Position numbers and translations under genes: made by a program. The notes beneath the pieces were generated by a model. That model ran no database searches. It was not told the DNA's origin and was given only the letters and a program-made list of their open reading frames with translations. DNA of 36,785 nt from Corynebacterium sp. Its GTDB lineage: Bacteria; Actinomycetota; Actinomycetes; Mycobacteriales; Mycobacteriaceae. The DNA lies in the NCBI RefSeq assembly GCF_022712195.1, contig NZ_JALAGY010000005.1, positions 1 to 36,785 on the forward strand, given 5' to 3'. This document shows, in pieces, positions 8,948-15,555 of this stretch. The first letter of the stretch is position 1. Every line of letters starts with the position of its first letter.

Positions 8948-9238
8948 TCAGCTTAGGCGGCGGCGCAGCTCATCCAGAAGCTCATCGTTCGACGCAGCAA
9001 CGCCCTTCGGAAGGTGCTCCTCACTGACGTGCCCGGTCTGCACCAGTCCCACTAGCGGATTCTTCCCATAGGCGGTTGCAACACGTATCACGTAGTCCGC
9101 TGACAGTCTGCCGTGATTGCGTGCCATGTACTTCCCCAGGGCACCGTTCGACGCGCCTATCAGCCGTTCGGCTTGCCCTGTGGTCGCACCGGGGTTCAGT
9201 GACGCTATCCAGGCGGCGTGGTCGTCGTAGGTGCGCAT
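8948..9238 (-). CDS. Probable immunity repressor (Cro/CI-like HTH)
   Basis: About 96 residues (MRTYDDHAAWIASL... to RRRLS). TTGQAERLIGASNGALGKYM followed by GRLSADYVIRVATAYGKNP fits a Cro/CI-type helix-turn-helix, and NPLVGLVQTG resembles the end of small actinophage repressors. It is the only leftward gene in the element and faces the early rightward genes across a repeat-rich intergenic region, the usual repressor position. ATG 9238 and GTG 9274 (12 residues longer) are both possible; neither has a clear ribosome site, so leaderless translation may apply. No cleavage or protease domain is present. Confidence 0.65.
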   Translation of the reverse strand: MRTYDDHAAWIASLNPGATTGQAERLIGASNGALGKYMARNHGRLSADYVIRVATAYGKNPLVGLVQTGHVSEEHLPKGVAASNDELLDELRRRLS

Positions 9239-9261
9239 GTGCTCAGGGTAGCGATGGGGGT

Positions 9262-9335
9262 TGGCATTTGGCACCAGAGGGTTGACTTTTGGAAAACGGG
9301 CTAGACATTTGTCTCTTCCTGGTGTACGTTTGTCT
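9262..9335. promoter_or_regulatory. Candidate repressor operators and early promoter region
   Basis: Related motifs lie between the divergent repressor and early genes. AGACA-TT-TGTCT, an inverted repeat, is at 9303-9314. ACRTTTGTCT occurs at 9305-9314 and again at 9326-9335, 21 bp apart or two helical turns. A similar TGGCATTTGGCA lies near 9262-9273. TTGACT at 9282-9287 could be a -35 box but no good -10 at standard spacing is seen. The pattern fits cooperative repressor binding; no binding data exist. The following 180 bp to 9517 holds only a GGCACC/GGTGCC hairpin at 9478-9496. Confidence 0.4.
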
Positions 9336-9517
9336 GTGTTGCTTAGGTGACCCCGCTACACCGACGGGCCTGAGGGATCGGTGGCCGCTAGCAGACGGTG
9401 AACCCAGGTTGGAGCTGGTTTCTACTGTTATGCCCCGGTGCTGGTCGAGATGATGTACAGCCGGTTCAAACATTCACGGCACCCGTACGCGGTGCCATAA
9501 GTCGAAGGAGAAGCACC

Positions 9518-9727
9518 ATGAGCTATATCGACACGACAAACGCAAAGCTGGCGGAAGCCATGCGGAAGATCAAGACGGCGGAACGTGACCTGTTCGCGGC
9601 CCCGGGCGACGCAGAGGCGCTGCTGCGGGAAGCGGTGGTGGCGTTGCGATATGTGCAGGAGTATATGAATGACCACGATTCGCGGCCCTTGGCTGTCCGC
9701 GCTCCGGTGATGGGGGCGAAGCCGTGA
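9518..9727 (+). CDS. Small hypothetical protein, first early gene
   Basis: 69 residues, MSYIDTTNAKLAEAMRKIKT onward, helical and charged (KLAEAMRKIKTAERDLFAAP). ATG 9518 follows GAAGGAGAAG at 9504-9512 with good spacing, so the start is well supported; a longer upstream frame exists but lacks such a site. The stop overlaps the next GTG start by 4 bp, indicating translational coupling. No family is recognised. Its place directly after the operator region suggests an early regulatory or replication accessory role (inference). Confidence 0.6.
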   Translation: MSYIDTTNAKLAEAMRKIKTAERDLFAAPGDAEALLREAVVALRYVQEYMNDHDSRPLAVRAPVMGAKP

Positions 9728-10617
9728 ATGATGTCGCGAGTACAAGCGCCGCGCGGGCTCGTGCAGGCAGAATCAGGGCGAAAGCTGCGGACCTACTGCA
9801 AGAAATTGCCGATGCATTCGAGAACCGGGATCACCTCGCACTAGGCTACAAAACGTGGGGCGAGTACTGCCGTGCCGAGTTCGACGGTCGCATTGCCCTG
9901 CCGAGGGCGAAGGGGGACCGACGTGAGCTTGTAGGGGCATTGGTGGATGCTGGGCTGTCTCAGCGGGCCGTGGCTGAAGCTACGGGCCTGTCACGAAACA
10001 CCGTGGCGAAGTATGCCGCCCCGGCTCAAATTGAGCCACCCCTGCCCACTGTTCTGTCGCGTGATGAAGCGGAGCGCTTAACGGACGAACTGCTCCGGAA
10101 CGACGTTGAGCTAGAGTCCGCGACGGCTGAACTCTACCAGGGCCGCGCGTGGGAATCTCTGGGGTATGAGTCGTGGGACGACATGGTTAAAGCGGAATGG
10201 GCTGACCTTAAGCTGACTATGCCGCTTGAGGATGAGCGGCAGGCAGTAGCGCCGATGGCGGAGCTAGTGGATCAAAATGAGCCATCCGTAGACCCGTACC
10301 AGGGACTGTTCTCGGCGTTGGAGTCCGCGAGAACACAAGCCGGTGACGCGTGGGAAGTGCTTTCAGATGAGTACGTGGCTGAAGCTATCCGGGATGGTCA
10401 GATGACCCCCAGGGAAGCCGTAGAGTCAATGCGGCGAACCATGTTGGCGGCGAAGGAGACGCAGACAGGCGGACATTTTCGGGTGCCGGGAACCTTAGAA
10501 AAGGGAAGCGATATGGCGACCGACCTGTACGTTAGGAAACTGGTCACTCATCAGGGGCACTGGTGGGAGATTGAGGGGTTCCCTGATCGGGAGACGGCGA
10601 TCAAGAAGCTGCTCTGA
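9724..10617 (+). CDS. HTH protein with an internal domain duplication
   Basis: 297 residues. A classical helix-turn-helix is seen at 77-97 (GLSQRAVAEATGLSRNTVAK). Two similar segments bracket it: residues about 21-60 (LALGYKTWGEYCRAEF...LP) and about 126-167 (ESLGYESWDDMVKAEW...MP), sharing LGY-[KE]-[TS]-W-x-[ED]-[YM]-x-[RK]-AE-[FW] and a trailing [LM]P. The middle is acidic (220-260), and the last 40 residues form a separate part ending WWEIEGFPDRETAIKKLL. It starts at GTG 9724 overlapping the previous stop. Related HTH proteins occur in actinophages. A role in replication or transcription control is inferred only. Confidence 0.65.
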   Translation: MNDVASTSAARARAGRIRAKAADLLQEIADAFENRDHLALGYKTWGEYCRAEFDGRIALPRAKGDRRELVGALVDAGLSQRAVAEATGLSRNTVAKYAAPAQIEPPLPTVLSRDEAERLTDELLRNDVELESATAELYQGRAWESLGYESWDDMVKAEWADLKLTMPLEDERQAVAPMAELVDQNEPSVDPYQGLFSALESARTQAGDAWEVLSDEYVAEAIRDGQMTPREAVESMRRTMLAAKETQTGGHFRVPGTLEKGSDMATDLYVRKLVTHQGHWWEIEGFPDRETAIKKLL

Positions 10618-11030
10618 CCTGGGATGATACAATCCGGCGGTATAATAGACGTAGGCGAGCAAGAGACACCTCCGCTCTTTTCCGCAGGTCGCAAAAGGTT
10701 GTCACGCCGTGTGGTACTAATGGAGTGGACGCTTTTTCGGTCGGGGTAGTGCGTCTTGTCGATGAACATTCGCGGTCATACTAGTGTTTTCGGTGCCTGT
10801 TTTGTGGATATGCGCAGGTGAGATGCTGTGTATTTTTATAACCATTGGTGGACGTTACACATTTGACCTGCGGTTATACACTTGAGGTGCCGGATTCTAG
10901 GAATGGCGGTTAATCGCGGAAACTGCATGTAGAACCGTGTTTCCGGGACCCTTCTGTAATGGGTGGTAGTATGGTAGTACAGGGTTGAAAAAGAACAAAA
11001 AACAGCGATCGCTGACAAAAGGGGGTGAAC
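10618..11030. promoter_or_regulatory. 413-bp non-coding region with promoter-like sites and a tandem repeat
   Basis: No supported gene. TATAAT lies at 10641-10646 without a clear -35 box. An imperfect 18-bp direct repeat, GTTAYACAYTTGASSTGC, occurs at 10854-10871 and 10873-10890 (19-bp period). GGTAGTATGGTAGTAC near 10962-10980 is another short direct repeat. The region is more AT-rich than its surroundings and lies just before the excisionase-like and replication genes, so it may hold their promoter and protein-binding sites. Confidence 0.4.
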
Positions 11031-11213
11031 ATGAGGATTCAGGGGAAGCAGTACCTCACGATGAGTGAGACGGCGGAAACCTTCGGGGTGACGCCGACGA
11101 CGGTCCGCCGGTGGGTGCGGGCCGGGGAGTTTGTGCCGCCACTGAAGCAGGGACAGGCGAGCTACTGGCCCGCTAGTGCGATTATTCGGCACTTGGATAA
11201 TAGGGCGAAATAA
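11031..11213 (+). CDS. Excisionase-like MerR/AlpA-type HTH protein
   Basis: 60 residues: MRIQGKQYLTMSETAETFGV, then TPTTVRRWVRAGEFVPPLKQ and YWPASAIIRHLDNRA. This is the winged-helix DNA-binding fold of phage excisionases and AlpA-like regulators (LTMSETAE-FGVTPTTVRRWVRAG). AAAAGGGGGTG lies just upstream of ATG 11031; GTG 11025 is an alternative start. Being small, near int and repressor, and separate from the larger HTH protein, it is the best candidate for Xis, or alternatively for a transcription activator of the replication module. Confidence 0.65.
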   Translation: MRIQGKQYLTMSETAETFGVTPTTVRRWVRAGEFVPPLKQGQASYWPASAIIRHLDNRAK

Positions 11214-11311
11214 GGCGATGAAACACCCGCACCCTTACCGATAGCCCTAGGGGGGCTGTTCGGCGGCGAGAGGTGCCAATCAACGCGATTACGATACGGC
11301 AGGGAGCCGAC

Positions 11312-11476
11312 ATGACAGACCTAATCAAGCCCTACCGCACAAAGAGCGGGAAGTGGCTACACGAGGTGGGTCACATCGGGCAGCGAACAGTGCTGCTCGA
11401 CAACACCCAACTTGCGCAGTTAATCGAAGAGGCCAGGAGGGCTTTGAATGAACAAGATAATCCCACGGGACAGTAG
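11312..11476 (+). CDS. Small hypothetical protein upstream of the replication gene
   Basis: 54 residues: MTDLIKPYRTKSGKWLHEVG and then QLAQLIEEARRALNEQDN. ATG 11312 follows GGCAGGGAG at 11299-11306. A GTG at 11273 would add 13 residues without a better ribosome site. Its 3' end overlaps the start of the replication gene by 29 bp in another frame, so the two are coupled. No family recognised. It may be a replication accessory or regulatory peptide. Confidence 0.5.
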   Translation: MTDLIKPYRTKSGKWLHEVGHIGQRTVLLDNTQLAQLIEEARRALNEQDNPTGQ

Positions 11477-12197
11477 GAAGGCCGCCGACTACCGGGAATG
11501 GCGGCAAGAGTGGCTGCTGGCCGTGATCCGCGAAGGCTTCGGCAAGAATACTCAAGGAATTGCTGTAGCCCTATGCTTCCACGCCTGGGCTAAGTCGGAT
11601 GCGAATCTACAGCGGGGCACCTACACCTACGGCAACTTACGGCTAGCTGACGCGGCGGGGATCATGCCTGACGCTGACCCGGAGAAGCGGCGAAGGGTGG
11701 TGTCTGATGCGTTGGCTCCACTGAAGAAGGGGGGCTGGGTGACGGTCGAGAGGCCAGGGAACGGTCGCCGGGGGATGAACGGGATGATCCGTCTTACGGC
11801 ACCCCATGACCTCACTCCGGTTGATATTTACGGGGCACACTCGGTACCACTACCCGAAAAAGAGGAAGTACCACTACCCGAAAATCGGGTACAAGGACTA
11901 CCCGAAAATCGGGTACCTAGACCGTGGACAGACCGTGTACAAACCGTGGATATAACTACTTATCCTCAAACAAGGTTTGAGGGCGCACCAAACCACAGGA
12001 CCGTGGAACCTACAGACTTCGATCACTTCACTGCCGTCGTAGAGAAGGAGAAGCGGGCCGTGCTCTCCGGGCACGCCACGGCCCTCGGCACTGACTACGA
12101 AGAGGCCCTAGACGCATTCACTGACTGCTGCGGCATGGACACGTCGAAGAACTGGGTTGGCAAGTTCAAATCCTTCATGACCCAGAACTTCGGCTAG
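11448..12197 (+). CDS. Probable replication initiator with ori inside the coding sequence
   Basis: 249 residues. Residues about 35-100 resemble the winged-helix of phage replication initiators (GTYTYGNLRLADAAGI, then RRRVVSDALAPLKKGGWVTV). A repetitive linker at about 133-156 (VPLPEKEEVPLPENRV, then GLPENRV) is encoded by 24-bp iterons. The C-terminal part (about 190-249) is helical (EKEKRAVLSGHATALGTDYE). Initiator genes with iterons inside their own coding sequence are known from lambda O. No helicase or primase motif is seen, so host or helper enzymes would be needed. The start ATG is preceded by GGAGGGC. Family assignment is by architecture, not by a recognised signature. Confidence 0.6.
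   Translation: MNKIIPRDSRKAADYREWRQEWLLAVIREGFGKNTQGIAVALCFHAWAKSDANLQRGTYTYGNLRLADAAGIMPDADPEKRRRVVSDALAPLKKGGWVTVERPGNGRRGMNGMIRLTAPHDLTPVDIYGAHSVPLPEKEEVPLPENRVQGLPENRVPRPWTDRVQTVDITTYPQTRFEGAPNHRTVEPTDFDHFTAVVEKEKRAVLSGHATALGTDYEEALDAFTDCCGMDTSKNWVGKFKSFMTQNFG
11843..11979. other. Candidate replication origin: iterons plus AT-rich segment
   Basis: Three iterons ending GTACCACTACCCGAAAA or ACAAGGACTACCCGAAAA end at 11860, 11884 and 11908, exactly 24 bp apart. In copies 2 and 3 the sequence continues TCGGG, making CCCGA-AAA-TCGGG inverted repeats. Then ACCGTGKA repeats at 11921, 11932 and 11943 (11-bp period), with another at 12000. An AT-rich stretch at 11949-11979 follows and includes TTATCCTCA at 11960-11968, one mismatch from the DnaA box TTATCCACA. 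Iterons followed by AT-rich DNA is the layout of lambda-type origins. Confidence 0.6.
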
Positions 12198-12212
12198 CGG
12201 GGACCTGGGGAT

Positions 12213-12250
12213 GGGGTTTAGGGAGACCCCCTAAATCCCCCTAAAGGGGG
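12213..12250 (+). promoter_or_regulatory. Two mutually exclusive hairpins after the replication gene
   Basis: GGGGTTTAGGG at 12213-12223 can pair with CCCTAAATCCCC at 12229-12240. The tail of that arm can instead pair downstream as CCCCC-TAAA-GGGGG at 12237-12250. There is no T-run, so this is not a standard terminator. The overlap would suit attenuation, an mRNA-end structure or a replication structure. The gap to the next likely gene holds only tiny reading frames. Confidence 0.4.
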
Positions 12251-12295
12251 ACTTGGCATGGACAAGAAGCGAGGGGGCAGGGGGCTGGCGTAGGC

Positions 12296-12400
12296 ATGCC
12301 CGTAACGGCGCTGTACGGGGTCTCTGAGCGACTTTCGCGGTACTTGGGGATAGTTCCGCGCAGAAGGAAAAACAAACGCTTAAAACAGGGGGTTTCATAA
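12296..12400 (+). CDS. Possible 34-residue basic micro-ORF
   Basis: ATG 12296 opens a frame ending PRRRKNKRLKQGVS with TAA at 12398-12400, whose last A begins the next ATG. The C-terminal half is strongly basic (RRRKNKRLK). No clear ribosome site precedes it and no family is recognised. It is listed because its stop overlaps the next start exactly as in the coupled micro-genes downstream; it may equally be chance. Confidence 0.25.
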   Translation: MPVTALYGVSERLSRYLGIVPRRRKNKRLKQGVS

Positions 12401-12558
12401 TGGGGGAAATCTACACCGCCGGGAGAACACCGGCATGGCAGGAATGGTCACGCGCATTCCACGCCACCGGGGCAGAGATTCAGGGGGTCGAAGGCTCGGG
12501 GCGCATGGTCGAAAAGCCTGACGTGATCCGACACCTGCCGTCCTGCACAAAGGGCTAA
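12400..12558 (+). CDS. Hypothetical 52-residue protein
   Basis: MGEIYTAGRTPAWQEWSRAF, then HATGAEIQGVEGSGRMVEKP and DVIRHLPSCTKG. ATG 12400 overlaps the preceding stop, with AAAACAGGGGG at 12383-12392 as the ribosome site. Composition is that of a real soluble protein and the frame is free of rare-codon clusters. No family is recognised. First convincing member of the micro-gene train of the element. Confidence 0.45.
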   Translation: MGEIYTAGRTPAWQEWSRAFHATGAEIQGVEGSGRMVEKPDVIRHLPSCTKG

Positions 12559-12615
12559 ACCGGGCCGCTGGCCGAGAGGTTCACCGCACCAAATCAACTG
12601 AGAGGAAACACCAAC

Positions 12616-12873
12616 ATGAAAACAGAAGAAGATCGCCGGACTGACCCAGAATACCGGAAGCTCATCGCGCTTCCATGCGGGTCGAGAGCGAACGGCGGCG
12701 TACGACGCACAGCAATGCTCACAGTGTTCACCAGCTCATCAACGAAGCACGCTCGCCGCTACGTCAGCTTTGCCACGAGGGACACCCTCGTCCGCGTGAA
12801 TCGTGAGGACGCGGAGCTGCTTATGCACGCACTGAACCAGTACTTCGGGGGTGACGCGAATGCCGACGACTGA
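12616..12873 (+). CDS. Hypothetical 85-residue protein
   Basis: MKTEEDRRTDPEYRKLIALP, later TAMLTVFTSSSTKHARRYVS and an acidic end FGGDANADD. ATG 12616 follows GAGAGGAAAC at 12600-12609. The middle alternates beta-like segments (AMLTVFT, YVSFATRDTLVRVN) with a terminal helix (EDAELLMHALNQYF). No family recognised. It overlaps the next gene by 14 bp. Confidence 0.5.
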   Translation: MKTEEDRRTDPEYRKLIALPCGSRANGGVRRTAMLTVFTSSSTKHARRYVSFATRDTLVRVNREDAELLMHALNQYFGGDANADD

Positions 12874-13012
12874 GCACATGCGGGCTGTGATTGCCTTGGG
12901 GGAAGCGCTGACGAAAGTGCAGGACGCAGACACGCTACTACGCCCGGTCTCAGAGTTCTTACTCGACCAGGCCGACACCGAATGCGACCTAGAGCTGCCG
13001 GAGGTCCGGTAA
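12860..13012 (+). CDS. Hypothetical 50-residue acidic protein
   Basis: MPTTEHMRAVIALGEALTKV, then QDADTLLRPVSEFLLDQADT and a Glu/Asp-rich end ECDLELPEVR. The gene is too short for ordinary ORF calling. GGGGGTGA at 12847-12854 provides a ribosome site. It overlaps both neighbours: 14 bp upstream, and the last A of its stop TAA is the first base of the next ATG. Likely a helical protein; no family recognised. Coupled overlap on both sides supports it being real. Confidence 0.45.
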   Translation: MPTTEHMRAVIALGEALTKVQDADTLLRPVSEFLLDQADTECDLELPEVR

Positions 13013-13317
13013 TGCAGTACGAGAAACGAACCAGAGCGAAGGGCATCCTAGTCGAGAAGGGTGTTGACGGCATCCTCGAGCGGGGGAACATCATCGTGGG
13101 CGCTTACCTGGGGGACAGCGGCCCGAAGACCCGCATCGGGATCGGGCAACACCGATTCATCATCGACGGCGTGCAGCTGAAGGATCTGGCGGACGCTCTC
13201 ATAGACACCGCCGAACAGCTCGACGACGACCTGAGGTTCTACGGGGGCGCAGCGACTTCGAGTGAGCCAAATGGATCAGTCACTGGGACTACCGGCATCG
13301 ACGGGGGTGCAGCATGA
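13012..13317 (+). CDS. Hypothetical 101-residue protein
   Basis: MQYEKRTRAKGILVEKGVDG, IIVGAYLGDSGPKTRIGIGQ, then LKDLADALIDTAEQLDDDLR and a low-complexity Ser/Gly tail. Beta-rich first half and a C-terminal helix ALIDTAEQLDDD. The next gene has the same layout (a GVLIS-RRQFRLN strand pair then a helix LIDVVADILEQFD), so they may be diverged paralogs. ATG 13012 overlaps the previous stop, with GGAG at 13000-13003 upstream. Confidence 0.5.
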   Translation: MQYEKRTRAKGILVEKGVDGILERGNIIVGAYLGDSGPKTRIGIGQHRFIIDGVQLKDLADALIDTAEQLDDDLRFYGGAATSSEPNGSVTGTTGIDGGAA

Positions 13318-13598
13318 GCATCCCCATCAGCGCCGAAGGCCGCTACCTCAAAACCGGCAAACAAACCGTGTTTGAGCCGACGACCCTCAATGTGAAGCCA
13401 TGGCACCCAGGGCATGTGGACGAGCAGCCGGGGGTGCTTATATCGCGTGGCCGCCGTCAATTCCGCCTGAACATCGAAGCTGCATACGAGCTCATCGATG
13501 TCGTTGCAGACATTCTCGAGCAATTCGACCGGGAAGAAACAGCAATGAATGAGGCTTACGAATCGCGGCCGTACTACACGAGCGAGGGGACAGCATGA
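13314..13598 (+). CDS. Hypothetical 94-residue protein, possible paralog of its upstream neighbour
   Basis: MSIPISAEGRYLKTGKQTVF, VLISRGRRQFRLNIEAAYEL, IDVVADILEQFDREETAMNE. Same strand-strand-helix layout as the preceding protein, with matching RRQFRLNIEAAYELIDVVAD against QHRFIIDGVQLKDLADALID. ATG 13314 overlaps the upstream stop as ATGA. No family is recognised. Confidence 0.5.
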   Translation: MSIPISAEGRYLKTGKQTVFEPTTLNVKPWHPGHVDEQPGVLISRGRRQFRLNIEAAYELIDVVADILEQFDREETAMNEAYESRPYYTSEGTA

Positions 13599-13741
13599 CC
13601 GAGCAGGAATACTACGGCTACACCCTCACGCAAGCACCCCGCCGGGGCATACTCGCCAAACAGATCGACGGCGACGATATAAAACTATTCACCTGCATCA
13701 GCAAGGCGAAACAGTACATCGACAACAAGGGGAAACAATGA
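13595..13741 (+). CDS. Hypothetical 48-residue protein
   Basis: MTEQEYYGYTLTQAPRRGIL, AKQIDGDDIKLFTCISKAKQ, YIDNKGKQ. ATG 13595 overlaps the previous stop (ATGA) with GAGGGGA at 13584-13590 as ribosome site, and its own stop overlaps the next ATG. Beta-strand-like YYGYTL and IKLFTCI suggest a small folded domain. No family recognised. Confidence 0.45.
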   Translation: MTEQEYYGYTLTQAPRRGILAKQIDGDDIKLFTCISKAKQYIDNKGKQ

Positions 13742-13890
13742 ACAACGAACAATCAGCATATGAAAAATGGGTGCAGCACAACCGTCGCGATAAGGCCCCG
13801 GGCCCGTGGCGACGCGTCGGTCTAGATCAGGCGCGCACCTACCGGGGTGGTATCGCAGATGACCCTAATCGGTTCGAGGAGGACCAATGA
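13738..13890 (+). CDS. Hypothetical 50-residue protein
   Basis: MNNEQSAYEKWVQHNRRDKA, PGPWRRVGLDQARTYRGGIA, DDPNRFEEDQ. AAGGGGAAAC at 13728-13736 precedes ATG 13738. It overlaps both neighbouring frames by 4 bp. Rich in charged and aromatic residues; no family recognised. A frame extending upstream in the same phase is a shadow of the preceding genes. Confidence 0.45.
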   Translation: MNNEQSAYEKWVQHNRRDKAPGPWRRVGLDQARTYRGGIADDPNRFEEDQ

Positions 13891-14072
13891 CCAGTAACGC
13901 AGAGCTGTTCGCGCAGGCAGTGAACGAGGCCCCACCTACACCAGACACCCCCACCGGGCCGCGTAAGCCCGCACCTGTCCCTGAGATTGGGTCCATAGGC
14001 GCCCCCGGACACCGGGAAGCACAGAAGATGTACGACTTCCAGCAGGCGATCATCGCCGCAATGAACCGATAG
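13887..14072 (+). CDS. Hypothetical 61-residue proline-rich protein
   Basis: MTSNAELFAQAVNEAPPTPD, TPTGPRKPAPVPEIGSIGAP and a helical end GHREAQKMYDFQQAIIAAMN. A Pro-rich linker joins two helices. GAGGAGG at 13877-13883 gives a strong ribosome site for ATG 13887, which overlaps the previous stop. Last member of the overlapping train; the next gene starts 10 bp later. Confidence 0.5.
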   Translation: MTSNAELFAQAVNEAPPTPDTPTGPRKPAPVPEIGSIGAPGHREAQKMYDFQQAIIAAMNR

Positions 14073-14082
14073 GAGACAACAC

Positions 14083-14895
14083 ATGACCAACACCATCAAC
14101 GCATACACCCGCGGCAGCGCCCGCCTGTCAGGCATCCGTGCCTACCAGTCCATGGCCGACACCTGGGGCGTGAGCCTCGACGAGCTGACAACCGACGAGT
14201 ACAAAGCCGCGGCTGAGAAAGCACGAGCCTTCAAGCGCTTCCGCGCAGCTCAGTCCGCGCCGGACCTGCTGACCTTCATCCTCGATAACGACCCGAACAA
14301 GTGGAGCGCAGGCATGAACAAGATCGCGGCATCGCACGCGGCAGCACAGTTCGCCGAAGACAACTTCGCTCGAGTGAACGCGGCGCTCGAGCAGCGCGCA
14401 GACAACATGCTTCACAATGACCAGGCGAGAGCCCATGTAGCCAGCGTGCTCGACATCGACACCGCGCAGCAGCAGGTGATCGACGCAGCAGCAGCGCTCG
14501 GAACCAAGCTGTACGATCCGCAGAAGGCGGCGATCGCCTCACCACAGCACTTCGCTGCCTACATGGAGGGCATCGCCCGCATCGTGTCGCTCGACGCTGT
14601 ACTCCGGTCACGTACCGAGCGTGCCGCCATGTTCGCAGACGTCCCGCTGCTGACCAGCCTGAAGTACACGCTCGACGGTTTCGGACGCCGCGACGAGCAC
14701 TACAGCCGCGACGACGTCGCAAAACACCAGAAAGCACATGACTGGCGACGGCACGCCTCCGGTGACGACGAAGTGATTACCAAGCTGGCCGTCGGCGAGT
14801 ACGCACCCCTCACCCTGTCAGTGAGCCTCGACCCGGACGTGCTCGCTAAACGAGCCGCCCGCCTCGCCGGAGCCGGAGCAACCGAGCAGATCTGA
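14083..14895 (+). CDS. Hypothetical 270-residue protein, largest unknown of the element
   Basis: Almost all helical and Ala-rich: MTNTINAYTRGSARLSGIRA, DEYKAAAEKARAFKRFRAAQ, TAQQQVIDAAAALGTKLYDP, ASPQHFAAYMEGIARIVSLD. The C-terminal part (about 200-270) is more mixed (SLKYTLDGFGRRDEHYSRDD, LTLSVSLDPDVLAKRAARLA). AGGAGAC precedes ATG 14083. No signal peptide, membrane helix or enzyme motif. It is the last gene before the terminase-like gene. In satellites this position can hold genes that act on the helper phage, but the sequence alone gives no function. Confidence 0.55.
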   Translation: MTNTINAYTRGSARLSGIRAYQSMADTWGVSLDELTTDEYKAAAEKARAFKRFRAAQSAPDLLTFILDNDPNKWSAGMNKIAASHAAAQFAEDNFARVNAALEQRADNMLHNDQARAHVASVLDIDTAQQQVIDAAAALGTKLYDPQKAAIASPQHFAAYMEGIARIVSLDAVLRSRTERAAMFADVPLLTSLKYTLDGFGRRDEHYSRDDVAKHQKAHDWRRHASGDDEVITKLAVGEYAPLTLSVSLDPDVLAKRAARLAGAGATEQI

Positions 14896-15126
14896 CCTGG
14901 CATCCCGCCCCTCCGGGCGGGGTCGCGCCCCTACTGTTGGCGTTGGCGCTCGGTACGGCTGTGTATCTCGCCATAGGGTGTTTGAGGCGGCCTGTACGGG
15001 CCTGTGGGGGGTTTTGAGGGGCGTTGAGGGGTGATTGTACCCCTTGGCGGCTTATAGGGGGCTCTACGGTTTTATCGTGACTTTCCGCTGGTCAGCGGCG
15101 GGGGTCGATATTGAAGGGGGAATGAA
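14896..15126. promoter_or_regulatory. 231-bp gap before the terminase-like gene
   Basis: CCCGCCCCTCCGGGCGGG at 14904-14921 is a perfect hairpin without a T-run, possibly the end of the early transcript. GGGG-TGATTGTA-CCCC near 15029-15044 is another small inverted repeat. GAAGGGGGAAT at 15113-15123 is the ribosome site of the next gene. A separate promoter for the terminase-like gene would fit here, but none is clear. Confidence 0.4.
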
Positions 15127-15555
15127 TTGGCATTACCGAGAAAGAACACAACTAGCAGGGCCGGGTTCGAGGTGATGATCGCGAAGCCGGGCGTGAAGCC
15201 TGATCTGGTGGAACTATATGGCGAGGAGTCCCCGGTGGAGATGCGGGGCGGTGCTCGTGGACCGTGGCACCCCGCAACACTGGCATGGTGGGCATCGCTG
15301 GACGATCACCCCACGATGCACGGGATGACGCAGGCCCAGTGGCTCGACTTGGCGAACCTGGCGGTCCTGTACGACGCAGTGGCGAAGGGCTCGCTGAAGT
15401 ACCGGAGCGCGTTACAGACCGGCCTGTCCGCGTACCTGCTCACACCGGGTGACCTACGGAAGCACGCTATGGAGCTGGCTACGCGTGAAGCGGTCGCCCC
15501 GGTCGCCGGGGTTGCTAACCCGGCGTTCGAGGCATGGAAGGCGGTGAACTCATGA
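15127..15555 (+). CDS. Probable phage small terminase subunit (P27-like)
   Basis: 142 residues starting at TTG 15127. GPWHPATLAWWASLDDHPTM matches the conserved WHP-x-T-x-x-WW region of actinophage P27-type small terminases. The later MTQAQWLDLANLAVLYDAV and the end TPGDLRKHAMELATREAV fit their helical middle and RK-x-x-EL segment. Small terminase recognises the packaging site and recruits the large subunit. No large subunit, portal or capsid gene follows, so the protein would have to work with a helper phage's motor, as TerS does in phage-inducible islands. Recognition is by motif memory, so moderate confidence. Confidence 0.6.
   Translation: MALPRKNTTSRAGFEVMIAKPGVKPDLVELYGEESPVEMRGGARGPWHPATLAWWASLDDHPTMHGMTQAQWLDLANLAVLYDAVAKGSLKYRSALQTGLSAYLLTPGDLRKHAMELATREAVAPVAGVANPAFEAWKAVNS

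Noticed and set aside
11843..11917. CRISPR array
   Set aside because: The repeats are 12-18 bp with 24-bp period inside a coding sequence and have no spacers of proper length; iterons fit better.
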